From Candidatus Sungiibacteriota bacterium (GTDB lineage Bacteria > Patescibacteria > Paceibacteria > Sungbacterales > SURF-37), in assembly GCA_016186145.1 (NCBI GenBank), contig JACPMF010000002.1, positions 62,001-126,000 on the forward strand: DNA of 64,000 bases. Direction: 5' to 3'. Shown here piece by piece: positions 23,682 to 31,502 of this stretch (positions are counted from its first letter, which is position 1; each line of letters starts with the position of its first letter). Under the pieces are notes generated by a model, which worked only from the letters and a program-made list of their open reading frames with translations, was not told where the DNA came from and searched no databases. The translations under genes were made by a program, and so were the position numbers.

Positions 23682-26360
23682 TTACAGCGCCGCCACGGCT
23701 TCATTTTTAAGCTTTGTCCCCGATCGTTTTGTAATCTTCAAGATAAGCACCTCGCCGTTTTTTAGGTCACAAAAGACCGAATCGCCTTCTGTCACATAGC
23801 CAGAAACAATCCTGGACGCCAGAGGATCAAGAATTAAAGATTGTATGGTCCGCTTCAACGGACGGGCTCCATAATGCGGGTTGTAACCCTTTTCCGAAAG
23901 AAAAACCCGAAGGCCGTCGCTGAAACCGACGGTGATTCGTTTCCGTGCCATCCGTTCGCAAACCTTGGTAAGCTGAATATCAACAATTTTACGGATGGTT
24001 TCATGAGAAAGCGAATTAAAAATAACAATTTCATCGATCCTGTTCAAGAACTCCGGCCGAAAACTCCGTTCGAGGGCCTTCTCAATCTTTTCTTTCAGAT
24101 CCCCGTCATTCGTTTCCTTCCCCGCGTCATTCTCTGCGGTAAACCCAAATCGTCCTAATTCCCTCACCAGCTCGCTGCCAATATTTGACGTCATGATAAT
24201 AATGGTATTCTTGAAATTAACAATCCTCCCCTTCGCATCAGTCAAACGACCGTTATCTAAAATCTGAAGCAAAACGTTAAAAATTTCCGGATGCGCTTTC
24301 TCAATTTCGTCGAAGAGAACAACCGAGTACGGACGATGCTTAACAAGTTCGGTTAACTGCCCCCCCTCTTCATAACCGACATAACCGGGCGGCGAGCCGA
24401 TAAATTTAGAAACGGTATGCCGTTCCATGTATTCCGACATATCAACGCGAATCAGGGACTTTTCGTCCGAAAATAGAAATTCGGCAAGAGTCTTTGCAAG
24501 CTCTGTTTTACCGACCCCGGTCGGACCGAGAAAAATGAAAGATGCTATCGGCCGATCCTCGTCTTGAATGCCGGCACGCGAACGACGAACCGCATTCGCC
24601 ACCTTACTGATCGCTTCATCCTGACCCTTCACCCGAAGAGACAACACCGACTCAAGCCGTGACAACTTTTCGCCTTCCGCCTCAAGCATTTTAGTAACAG
24701 GGATTCCGGTCCAACGGCTTACTACGGCGGCAATATCTTCCTCATCAACCTCCTCTTTTAGCATTTTCCGCCTGCTTTGCAAGCGTCGAAGCCTTGTTTC
24801 TGCGTCAAGAAGTTTCTTTTCGGCAAGAGGAATTTTCCCGTTTCTGACCTCGGCAACGGCCCCAAAATCACCCTCTCTCCATTTTCGCTCTGCTTCCTGG
24901 CGCATATCGTCGATTTCTTTCTTTATAGTCCGTATTTCCGAAATCGTTGTTTTTTCACGAAGCCACTTTTCTTCGAGCTTTTTGATACGCGCTCTTTGGC
25001 TTTCGACGCGCTTGGAAAGAACCGATGCGGCATGCGAATCGCCCTTTTTGGAGGCATTCTTGACGGTCACAAGCTCCAACTCCATTTTCATCAACTCCCG
25101 CTTTTCCTGATCGAGATCTTTCGGCAACGAGTCAATTTCAAGGCGGATTGAAGAAGCCGCTTCATCCATTAAATCGACTGCCTTGTCCGGAAGAAACCGA
25201 TCGGTGATGTAACGGCTGGAAAGCTCTGCTGCAGCGGCGAGCGCCTTATCGCTGATTCTTATGCCGTGATGCAGTTCGTATTTATGTTTCAACCCGCGGA
25301 GGATAGAAACAGTGTCTTCAAAGGACGGTTCCTCTACATAGACCGGTTGGAATCTCCGAGCAAGCGCTCCGTCTTTTTCAATATATTTGTGATACTCTTT
25401 CAGTGTTGTAGCGCCAATCGCCCGCAGTTCTCCCCTTGCAAGAGCCGGCTTCAGCATGTTCGATGCGTCAATTGCGCCCTCTGCGGCACCCGCTCCCACA
25501 ATCATGTGCAATTCATCAATAAAGATGATGTATTTCCCTTGAGACCGGTCAAGTTCCCGCAGGATTGCTTTAAGACGGTCCTCAAACTCCCCGCGGTATT
25601 TTGTCCCCGCAACAATCGACCCGATATCAATTGAGATAAGCTCTTTTTCTTTTAGCGTTTCCGGCACTTCGCCCCGGACAATACGCTCGGCAAGGCCCTC
25701 TGCAATAGCAGTCTTTCCGACCCCCGCCTCGCCGATAAGAACAGGGTTATTTTTTGTTCTCCGGCTCAAAACCTGCATTACCCGCCTGATTTCATCGTCG
25801 CGGCCGATGACCGGATCCAATTTTTCTTCGCGCGCGAGTTTTGTAAGATTTCGCGCGTATTTTTCAAGCACATTGTACTTTGTTTCCGGTTCAGGATCGG
25901 TTATTCGCTCTGCTCCGCGAAGCCCGGCAAGAACCTTCAGAACATTTTCGTGAGTAACCCGCGCTTTTTGTAAAATATCCCGCGCCCGACTCGGCACTTC
26001 GGAGAGCGCAAGAAGAAGATGCTCTGTTGAGATAAATTCATCTTTCATCTGGCTCGCCTCACGATGGGCCTGCTCCATAATCTTCCCAAGATCCTGCGAA
26101 AGATACAGCGTTCCGACGGACGGAAAAGATGCCGCTCCTCTTGGAAGCTTATCGAGGATACCTAAAAGCTCATCGGCAAGGCCGGAAACATTGATTTCAA
26201 GCTTTTCTAAGATCGATTCAACAATTCCTTCCTCCTGAAGAACAAGCGCCGAAAGCAAATGAACCGGCTCAATTTGCTGGTGCGAGCGCTCCAATGCCAA
26301 ATCATGAGCTTTTTTGAGCACTTCCTGGGCTTTAACAGTAAAGTTGTTGAATGGAGTCAT
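23682..26360 (-). CDS. clpB: ClpB protein disaggregase
   Basis: The 892-aa protein has the Clp N-domain (residues 1-145). The first AAA module has [13 protein letters not shown] near 205. A long coiled-coil middle domain spans about 405-525 ([19 protein letters not shown] ... KWLREKTTI), and its full length separates ClpB from ClpC. The second AAA module has [14 protein letters not shown] near 612 and a C-terminal domain. It dissolves aggregated protein with DnaK. It is probably monocistronic. Its start codon is directly preceded by a triple-hairpin repeat element instead of a Shine-Dalgarno. Confidence 0.92.
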   Translation of the reverse strand: MTPFNNFTVKAQEVLKKAHDLALERSHQQIEPVHLLSALVLQEEGIVESILEKLEINVSGLADELLGILDKLPRGAASFPSVGTLYLSQDLGKIMEQAHREASQMKDEFISTEHLLLALSEVPSRARDILQKARVTHENVLKVLAGLRGAERITDPEPETKYNVLEKYARNLTKLAREEKLDPVIGRDDEIRRVMQVLSRRTKNNPVLIGEAGVGKTAIAEGLAERIVRGEVPETLKEKELISIDIGSIVAGTKYRGEFEDRLKAILRELDRSQGKYIIFIDELHMIVGAGAAEGAIDASNMLKPALARGELRAIGATTLKEYHKYIEKDGALARRFQPVYVEEPSFEDTVSILRGLKHKYELHHGIRISDKALAAAAELSSRYITDRFLPDKAVDLMDEAASSIRLEIDSLPKDLDQEKRELMKMELELVTVKNASKKGDSHAASVLSKRVESQRARIKKLEEKWLREKTTISEIRTIKKEIDDMRQEAERKWREGDFGAVAEVRNGKIPLAEKKLLDAETRLRRLQSRRKMLKEEVDEEDIAAVVSRWTGIPVTKMLEAEGEKLSRLESVLSLRVKGQDEAISKVANAVRRSRAGIQDEDRPIASFIFLGPTGVGKTELAKTLAEFLFSDEKSLIRVDMSEYMERHTVSKFIGSPPGYVGYEEGGQLTELVKHRPYSVVLFDEIEKAHPEIFNVLLQILDNGRLTDAKGRIVNFKNTIIIMTSNIGSELVRELGRFGFTAENDAGKETNDGDLKEKIEKALERSFRPEFLNRIDEIVIFNSLSHETIRKIVDIQLTKVCERMARKRITVGFSDGLRVFLSEKGYNPHYGARPLKRTIQSLILDPLASRIVSGYVTEGDSVFCDLKNGEVLILKITKRSGTKLKNEAVAAL

Positions 26361-26560
26361 GCGAATTTTATTTGAATTTACGAACGAAGCGAGTAAATGA
26401 AACTATAAAATTCAGCACCCTGTTAAATAATTCCGCTGAGGGCGGAATTCCCCACCCAAATAAAGTCTACGACTTTATTTGGGTGGGGATTTAACAGGGT
26501 AAAGGTTTGGCAGCTACGATTTCTGCGCCTTTGGCTTGAAATCGCAGGCCAAGCCCTTTA
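26361..26560 (-). repeat. Triple-hairpin element, copy 1 (upstream of clpB)
   Basis: Three hairpins follow each other in gene-antisense order. H0 is GAATTTTAT/ATAAAATTC (26363-26413). H1 is CCCTGTTAAAT/ATTTAACAGGG (26418-26499) and encloses two further perfect stems (AATTCCGC/GCGGAATT, and an 18-bp stem starting CCCCACCC). H2 is TAAAGGTTTGGC/GGCCAAGCCCTTTA (26500-26560). Related copies lie at 60169-60330 and 60896-61128 with the same order. As transcribed, H0 ends two bases before the clpB ATG. It could be a cis-acting leader structure, a transcript-processing signal or a mobile repeat. Confidence 0.72.
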
Positions 26561-26718
26561 GCAGTCATACATCTACACTGCTAATTATAGTACTTTCCAT
26601 CTTATTTGCAAGGTTTTATTCTTGTGGAGAAACAAATAAAAAACGGCGTGGCAAGATTGTTCTCGCACACGCCTTTACCAAAAACCTCGTTTTGTTTGCA
26701 AACCCTCCCAAAAGAGCT
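26561..26718. other. Spacer without recognised gene
   Basis: Between the triple-hairpin element and the htrA stop nothing convincing is seen. Short open frames on the plus strand lack ribosome sites and family signatures. Confidence 0.5.
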
Positions 26719-27951
26719 TTATTTCCGCTCTTCCAATACGATTTTTAGCTCGGTTTCCTTTCCATCGCGAAATACCACCAACATCACTGCTTCGCCAACA
26801 TTATATTTCAGCATGTGGCTCGAAAGAGGCGTTTTGGAACCAACCCTTTCACCGTTGATTTTCAAAATTATGTCTCCTTCCCGAAGCCCTGCCTTCTCCG
26901 CTGGAGACGCCGGAACAACACCGGGGCCCTCGCTTGTTTTCAAAACCAAAGCCCCGTAATCAACTAAAAGGCCTTTGGACTCCTTAACCTCTTCAGTCAC
27001 CGTAATGTAGCGGACGCCAACAAAAGGATACACAATCCGATTTACCGCCTTTACACTTTCGATATCGCGTTTCGCCTTATTTATTTTTATACCAAACCCT
27101 ATGTTTTCCGCTCCGCGGGCAACCGCGGTCGTAAGACCGATCACCTCGCCCCGCAAATTCAAAAGCGGACCGCCGGAGTTTCCCGGATTCACCGCGGCAT
27201 CGGTCTGAATAAGCTCCTGTAAAGATTCAGACCCTGTAGGACCTTCAGCGATAATAGAACGATCAAGACCGGAAACAATCCCTACGGAAACGCTATTCTG
27301 AAATTCTCCCAGAGCATTGCCGATCGCAATAACGGTCTGGCCGGTTTGGATGCCATCCGAGTTTCCTAAAAGAAGCGGGGTTAAACCGGATAATGGCGGA
27401 GTAACTTTTAAAACAGCCAAATCAAAAAAGGGGTCGCGGCCAAGGATCTTAGCCGGAAGTTTTGTGCCGTCGCTTAAAATAACCGTGTAGTCGGCGCTTT
27501 CGTCAGAAACCACGTGTTTGTTGGTAATAATAAGGCCGTCTGCCGACACAACAAAACCGGAGCCGCGCGAGACATCTTGCCGCTCCGTCCCCTTTTGCCG
27601 GAATTGCGGAACACGGAACTCCTCTCCGAAAAATTGCCGGAAGAACGGATCGCCGCCGAACGGGTCCACAAAAAACTGCTCAACCACCGGAACATCTTTA
27701 GTGGCAACAACACTGACAACTCCGGGTGAAGCAAGTTTTACAACAGCAACAACTAATTCGTCCTGCCGCAAAATCTTCTCATTAATTTCCCGCTGAATTT
27801 CCTTTTGCGGTTGTTCAATAATACGCTCAACAATAGATGCCGGACCCTTGCTGGTGATATAAAAAACCGTCCCGAGAGATGTTACGACAGAAACAACAAC
27901 GGCGACTAACAATACTAAAATTACAATTTGCTTTTTTGTTAAATTATCCAT
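26719..27951 (-). CDS. HtrA/DegP-type membrane-anchored serine protease
   Basis: The 410-aa protein has an N-terminal membrane anchor (residues 8-32), a trypsin-like domain with the catalytic triad H146 (ITNKHVV), D177 (FFDLAVL) and S259 (NPGNSGGPL), and one C-terminal PDZ domain (about 330-405, with ADGDI-type core AGLREGDIILKINGERV). Architecture and length match bacterial HtrA, which degrades or refolds damaged exported proteins outside the cytoplasmic membrane. It lies upstream of clpB in the same direction, so protein quality control genes are neighbours. Confidence 0.93.
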   Translation of the reverse strand: MDNLTKKQIVILVLLVAVVVSVVTSLGTVFYITSKGPASIVERIIEQPQKEIQREINEKILRQDELVVAVVKLASPGVVSVVATKDVPVVEQFFVDPFGGDPFFRQFFGEEFRVPQFRQKGTERQDVSRGSGFVVSADGLIITNKHVVSDESADYTVILSDGTKLPAKILGRDPFFDLAVLKVTPPLSGLTPLLLGNSDGIQTGQTVIAIGNALGEFQNSVSVGIVSGLDRSIIAEGPTGSESLQELIQTDAAVNPGNSGGPLLNLRGEVIGLTTAVARGAENIGFGIKINKAKRDIESVKAVNRIVYPFVGVRYITVTEEVKESKGLLVDYGALVLKTSEGPGVVPASPAEKAGLREGDIILKINGERVGSKTPLSSHMLKYNVGEAVMLVVFRDGKETELKIVLEERK

Positions 27952-28008
27952 AGTTACATACGCATTATAAATGAAAAAACAGCAAAATCAAAAATAAAAA
28001 TTCCTCAT

Positions 28009-28053
28009 ATGGTAAAAAGAAAGCCGCCCGTGGAAGATCCTCTTTTGGGCGGC
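28009..28053 (-). terminator. Terminator of the small gene at 28070
   Basis: On the minus strand GCCGCCC/GGGCGGC is followed by TTTCTTTTT. Confidence 0.85.
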
Positions 28054-28069
28054 ACTGTTATAAATACTA

Positions 28070-28339
28070 TTAACGTGTTGCGGCGTGAGCGCTATTGACC
28101 CATGTGGCAATTTGCATTGCCCACTGCATGCTACGCTGTCTATCGCTCAAAATAGCAGTATGCATGCCACACACAACTTCTTGAAGCACGGACAAGAGCA
28201 AATTCCCTTGAGCCAAATCCAGTTGCGCGTAAGGGACGATGCCCGTAAACACGTGGTTTAGGAAACGCCACCTTTCCCGTTGTTCATCAAAGTTCACAGG
28301 CCTCATTACCACTTTGACAAGTTCACGCGCTGAACCCAT
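28070..28339 (-). CDS. Small unknown protein, strong Shine-Dalgarno
   Basis: This 89-aa soluble protein follows CAGGAGGATTAAT and the ATG, an unusually good ribosome site here. No family is recognised; the middle is helical (LLLSVLQEVVCGMHTAILSD). It has its own terminator and belongs by its expression signals to the class of tiny unknown genes that are otherwise on the plus strand. Confidence 0.65.
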   Translation of the reverse strand: MGSARELVKVVMRPVNFDEQRERWRFLNHVFTGIVPYAQLDLAQGNLLLSVLQEVVCGMHTAILSDRQRSMQWAMQIATWVNSAHAATR

Positions 28340-28392
28340 ATTAATCCTCCTGCCAGTGATTCACTTACGAAATATACTGTACAATTACAGTA

Positions 28393-28611
28393 TCACACCG
28401 CCTCAACACTGTCAACACCTTTAACTTTTGATTTCAGCAAATCTTCTATTCCGGCTTTCAGCGTCAACTGCGAAAGCGGACACCCCTGGCATGTCCCAAG
28501 CAGACGAACATATACAACACCTTTTTCAAACTTAACAAACTCAATATTGCCGCGGTGCAACGCGAGCATCGGCCGGACTTCTTCAAGGATTTTTTCTATT
28601 TGCTGCTCCAT
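28393..28611 (-). CDS. NifU C-terminal domain Fe-S scaffold (Nfu-like)
   Basis: The 72-aa protein is a stand-alone NifU C-domain with LLGTCQGCPLS containing the cluster-binding CxxC (C41, C44) and a GVDSVEAV tail. Such proteins bind a [4Fe-4S] cluster at a dimer interface and deliver it to targets. It is the last gene of a same-direction group with a small membrane protein, superoxide dismutase, ferredoxin and iscU, which supports a role in Fe-S assembly. Confidence 0.9.
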   Translation of the reverse strand: MEQQIEKILEEVRPMLALHRGNIEFVKFEKGVVYVRLLGTCQGCPLSQLTLKAGIEDLLKSKVKGVDSVEAV

Positions 28612-28827
28612 TTACATCAATAAAACGTCTCTAAACCGCGTGAGCAGGAGCATGGCAATAATCCCCCATGCAATACTAAACAACAATACTATTCTCCCTT
28701 CCTTTTTGAAATCCGGCTCGAAAAGCATGAAAAGCCCGAGAACCAGCCCGGAAAAAACCGGATTAAGAATAGCAATAATCACCGCGAGAAAGAAAAACCG
28801 ATTTTTACGAATTGATGCGCGTTCCAT
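28612..28827 (-). CDS. Small membrane protein in the Fe-S group
   Basis: The 71-aa protein has two membrane helices (about residues 10-33 and 45-62) with a charged loop between. It is packed between the nfu-like and sod genes with no spacers, so it belongs to the same transcript. No family is recognised. Confidence 0.7.
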   Translation of the reverse strand: MERASIRKNRFFFLAVIIAILNPVFSGLVLGLFMLFEPDFKKEGRIVLLFSIAWGIIAMLLLTRFRDVLLM

Positions 28828-28829
28828 TT

Positions 28830-29435
28830 TTAGTAACTACCCGTAAAACGTCTACCTGCTTCATCCCAATCGACCGCCTTAAAAAACGCTTCAATATAAT
28901 CAACCCGCTTCAAGCCGTAATCAATCATATAGGCGTGCTCAAAGACATCAAGGACAAGAAGAATCTTACATCCGGCGAGATGGCCAAGATCATGTTCGTT
29001 GACCCAAACATTAAACAGCCGTTCGGCCCCGGGATCATAGTAAAGAATCGTCCATCCGATCCCACGCATCGTACCCGTACCTTTAAAATCTTTCTCCCAC
29101 GCTTCATAGCTTCCGAAGTCAGCAACGATTTTTTTATGGAGTGCGGAGTCATGGTCGGATGCCGCGCCTCCGCTGTTCATATTCCCAAAATACAATTCAT
29201 GCAACCGCATGCCGTTAAACTCCCACCCAAGACGGCGTTTTAACTCGGTGTACTCCGGCGTTCCAATCTTCCCACCCTCCGCCATTTCACGAAGAGCATC
29301 GGCTAACTTGTTAGTATTAGAAACATACCCCTGATAAAGCGTGAAATGATTTTTCAACAGCTGATCGCTAAAACCGGGGGTGCCGAGAAGATGGTCGTAG
29401 TTTTTGGGACTATAAATCATGAATTTATTCATCAT
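28830..29435 (-). CDS. Iron/manganese superoxide dismutase (divergent)
   Basis: The 201-aa protein has the Fe/Mn-SOD layout: an N-terminal helical hairpin with LKNHFTLYQGYVSN (first His ligand), a second His in RLHELYFGN, the VNEHDLGHL region, and DVFEHAYMIDYGLKRVDYIEAFF with the Asp and last His ligands in the DxxxH motif. All four ligands look present, although DVWEHAYY is changed to DVFEHAYM. It converts superoxide to peroxide and protects the Fe-S genes around it. Metal use cannot be decided. Confidence 0.88.
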   Translation of the reverse strand: MMNKFMIYSPKNYDHLLGTPGFSDQLLKNHFTLYQGYVSNTNKLADALREMAEGGKIGTPEYTELKRRLGWEFNGMRLHELYFGNMNSGGAASDHDSALHKKIVADFGSYEAWEKDFKGTGTMRGIGWTILYYDPGAERLFNVWVNEHDLGHLAGCKILLVLDVFEHAYMIDYGLKRVDYIEAFFKAVDWDEAGRRFTGSY

Positions 29436-29439
29436 CGAA

Positions 29440-29524
29440 TTACGAATCTTCTACGAATTTGCGAATAATGCACATCCTATTGAAACAATTCGTATATTCG
29501 CAACCGATTCGTAATTCGTTGATA
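29440..29524. repeat. Intergenic hairpin of CGAAT-type words
   Basis: ATCGAATTACGAATC-type words on the left pair imperfectly with GATTCGTAATTCGTTGAT on the right, filling the spacer between the ferredoxin stop and the SOD start. Confidence 0.65.
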
Positions 29525-29773
29525 TCACGGATATATTTGGTTTCCCTCTTCATCAAACACTAAAATCGCCTGCGTGGGACATGATTTGGCAGCAAGAAGA
29601 ATCGTCTCGTCATCAGCGCCTTTATCGTTATAGACCACCGCTTTATTTTCGGAATCAAGTTCGAAAACGCCGGGCGCAACGGCAATACAAGACGCAGCGC
29701 CAATACAAAGATTGCGGTCAACCACAATTTTACCGATTTTTAACTTCTTTTCGGACGACAACTCATTCTCCAT
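29525..29773 (-). CDS. Three-cysteine ferredoxin
   Basis: The 82-aa protein has C23-x5-C29 (CIGAASC) and C65-P (SCPTQAI), the single-cluster ferredoxin pattern. The position normally held by the second cysteine or an aspartate is alanine, so only three ligands are visible, which suggests a [3Fe-4S] cluster or one with an outside ligand. A 14-residue polar N-terminal extension precedes the domain. It lies in the Fe-S assembly and oxidative-stress group and may carry electrons for it. Confidence 0.85.
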   Translation of the reverse strand: MENELSSEKKLKIGKIVVDRNLCIGAASCIAVAPGVFELDSENKAVVYNDKGADDETILLAAKSCPTQAILVFDEEGNQIYP

Positions 29774-29784
29774 AGAATTCCATT

Positions 29785-30045
29785 TTATCTGTCCCCTCGC
29801 CGTTCGAGCATTGGGCCCTTTAAATCTAACTCAAGCCTTCGCAGTTCGTCCTCTTCGGCTGGCGGAAGAACACCGCCGTGTTCAGCCTTTTTGGATTCAA
29901 GCTCTTTCATTCGTTCCTCAAATGGTACAACACTTTCTCCTATCACTCGACCGCGCCGTCTCTTTGCAATCATTTCATCGATCTCTGAAAGAGATTTCTG
30001 TGGTTTAACTTCTCTTTCCCCAAATCTCGCTTTTTCTTTATCCAT
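29785..30045 (-). CDS. Small charged protein of the Fe-S operon, unknown
   Basis: This 86-aa protein is very rich in Glu, Lys and Arg and probably helical, with no cysteine and no recognised family. It lies 11 bp upstream of the ferredoxin gene and downstream of iscU. Its start codon seems once to have overlapped the iscU stop, before a 214-bp hairpin element was inserted between them. Confidence 0.6.
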   Translation of the reverse strand: MDKEKARFGEREVKPQKSLSEIDEMIAKRRRGRVIGESVVPFEERMKELESKKAEHGGVLPPAEEDELRRLELDLKGPMLERRGDR

Positions 30046-30281
30046 AATATTTTTTTCAATATTTGTCTAAATTTTCAATCCAGTGGAGCAGAAAATTTAG
30101 CAACAAATATTGAACCCCGCACAAATTTTGCCCCTAGCAGCATAGTCTTACTTAATTTAGTAAAATTCGTCTACTCTTTTACCGCGAAGCGCGCGAGCGA
30201 ATAGCTCTTCCCTCTATGGGCGCAGCGCTTCGCCTAGAGATTGTCTCGCAAAATTTGTGCTGGGCTAACCATAATATTTTT
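30042..30281. repeat. Hairpin element inserted at a gene junction, with 13-bp direct repeats
   Basis: The 13-bp sequence CCATAATATTTTT stands at 30042-30054 and again at 30269-30281. Between are a 21-bp stem (30055-30076 with 30091-30114), then GCACAAATTTTGC/GCAAAATTTGTGC (30119-30131 with 30248-30260), which encloses GCGAAGCGC/GCGCTTCGC. Removing the insert and one repeat restores an iscU ending in the same residues with a TAA stop that overlaps the ATG of the next gene. This fits insertion with target duplication. Confidence 0.72.
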
Positions 30282-30924
30282 CCTTATAGAATCTTATCAA
30301 CTGTTCGACTTCGGCAATTATTTCAGGACTGCCGACGCCGACTTTCAATCTTTTCTGAACCGATTCCAAATCGGTTGCGCCCTCCAAAACCGCCTCCTCA
30401 ATATCATGATCGGTGATACTAAGCTTCTGGTCAATAACCCGCGCGCCTTCTACGATAATACGATGGTGCTGGCCGCTCCTCCGAAAATAGTCATTCGCCG
30501 CCTTGCGAAACGCCTTATCTGCAAGAACAGAACAGTGAATTTTACGATTCGGCAGACCGCCGAGACGCTCCATAATATGCTGCGGCTTAATTTTTAGCGC
30601 TTCATCAATCGCCACTCCCCCATTCTCTGTCACCATCACGCTAAACATTGAGGTTGCGGCAATCGCAGAGGCACACCCGAAAGTCCTCCACTTCATCTCT
30701 TTAACTCGTTCGGTTTCCGGTTCAAGCCGCAGCCACATTTTCATCATATCGCCGCATGCGGGGCTTCCCACCATCCCAACCGCATCATATTGCGATTCGT
30801 CAGGATCCTCCAGCATCAAATTCCGGGGGTTGAAAAAATGATCCTTAACAATGTCGGAGTAATACCACTTTTCTCCCGTAAACTGATTAACGACATCTAT
30901 ATTTTCTTTTTTAGAGTCTTCCAT
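30265..30924 (-). CDS. IscU/NifU-type Fe-S scaffold with Cys-less Bfd-like tail
   Basis: The 219-aa protein has the IscU domain: C57 in GSPACGDMM (with the conserved Asp59), C84 in FGCASA and C131 in KIHCSVLA, all scaffold ligands. Residues about 163-211 (KLSITDHDIEEAVLEGATDL ... VGVGSPEIIAEVEQL) align with the central [2Fe-2S] Bfd-like domain of NifU. None of its four cysteines is kept, so this tail can no longer bind a cluster. It works with the cysteine desulfurase encoded upstream. No Shine-Dalgarno is seen. Confidence 0.88.
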   Translation of the reverse strand: MEDSKKENIDVVNQFTGEKWYYSDIVKDHFFNPRNLMLEDPDESQYDAVGMVGSPACGDMMKMWLRLEPETERVKEMKWRTFGCASAIAATSMFSVMVTENGGVAIDEALKIKPQHIMERLGGLPNRKIHCSVLADKAFRKAANDYFRRSGQHHRIIVEGARVIDQKLSITDHDIEEAVLEGATDLESVQKRLKVGVGSPEIIAEVEQLIRFYKEKYYG

Positions 30925-30933
30925 AACGCCATA

Positions 30934-30962
30934 TTGACAAAAATTATTTTCCGTTCTATGTT
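30934..30962 (+). promoter_or_regulatory. Promoter of gene at 31013
   Basis: TTGACA and TATGTT are spaced by 17 bp, starting ten bases upstream of the divergent iscU start codon. A second AT-rich -10-like TATTATATAA lies near 30980. Confidence 0.5.
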
Positions 30963-31012
30963 ATCAATTGCTCGTTTATATTATATAACTGTGCCGGAAC
31001 AAGGAGAACGCC

Positions 31013-31453
31013 ATGTGGAAGTTTACGGCAACCTATCGAACCAACCGATACCCCCAAGCACCAACCCCCATCACACAACTCCAATTTGAAACCGGACTTG
31101 AATTCGTTGACCACCCGGCCGAAAGGATTGATATCTCAATTTATACTTTTCTGTTGAGCGATGCGGAGATCGCGCGCATACGCGTAAAAATCAGCGACCC
31201 CCATCTTTCTCGTCTTATTACCAAGGCAGACAAGCCCGCAAAAATTGTTTCCCTGTATCTGCGCCAGTTCGCCAATCAGCCACCGAATGAGCTTATCAGC
31301 GTCACTGCGACCCCAGAAGTCCTGCCCGAAGAACTAAGGGGGGCTCCTGATCTTGCAGTAAACTCGGCCACTTTTACCCCCCACGAAAACATCCCCAACT
31401 TCTGGCGCCCCGGAAACCCGCAGCTTTCAGATCCTTGGACGCGCGGGTGGTAA
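31013..31453 (+). CDS. Unknown soluble protein, strong Shine-Dalgarno
   Basis: The 146-aa protein starts after AAGGAGAACGCC and the ATG. It is proline-rich with beta-like segments (MWKFTATYRT, RIDISIYTFLL, IARIRVKISD) and ends in WRPGNPQLSDPWTRGW. No signal peptide, cysteine or family motif is recognised. It is alone on the plus strand between iscU and nifS with its own promoter and terminator. Confidence 0.7.
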   Translation: MWKFTATYRTNRYPQAPTPITQLQFETGLEFVDHPAERIDISIYTFLLSDAEIARIRVKISDPHLSRLITKADKPAKIVSLYLRQFANQPPNELISVTATPEVLPEELRGAPDLAVNSATFTPHENIPNFWRPGNPQLSDPWTRGW

Positions 31454-31479
31454 AATAAACGTATACCGGCTCAATAAAC

Positions 31480-31502
31480 CTCGACTCCCGTCGAGTTTTT
31501 TA
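31480..31502. terminator. Terminator after gene at 31013
   Basis: The stem CTCGAC/GTCGAG with a TCCC loop is followed by seven T. It lies between convergent ends. Confidence 0.85.

Noticed and set aside
31013..31453. TGA recoding to glycine or tryptophan
   Set aside because: Several genes end naturally at TGA (for example 7407 and the ATGA overlaps), and conserved proteins contain no internal TGA.
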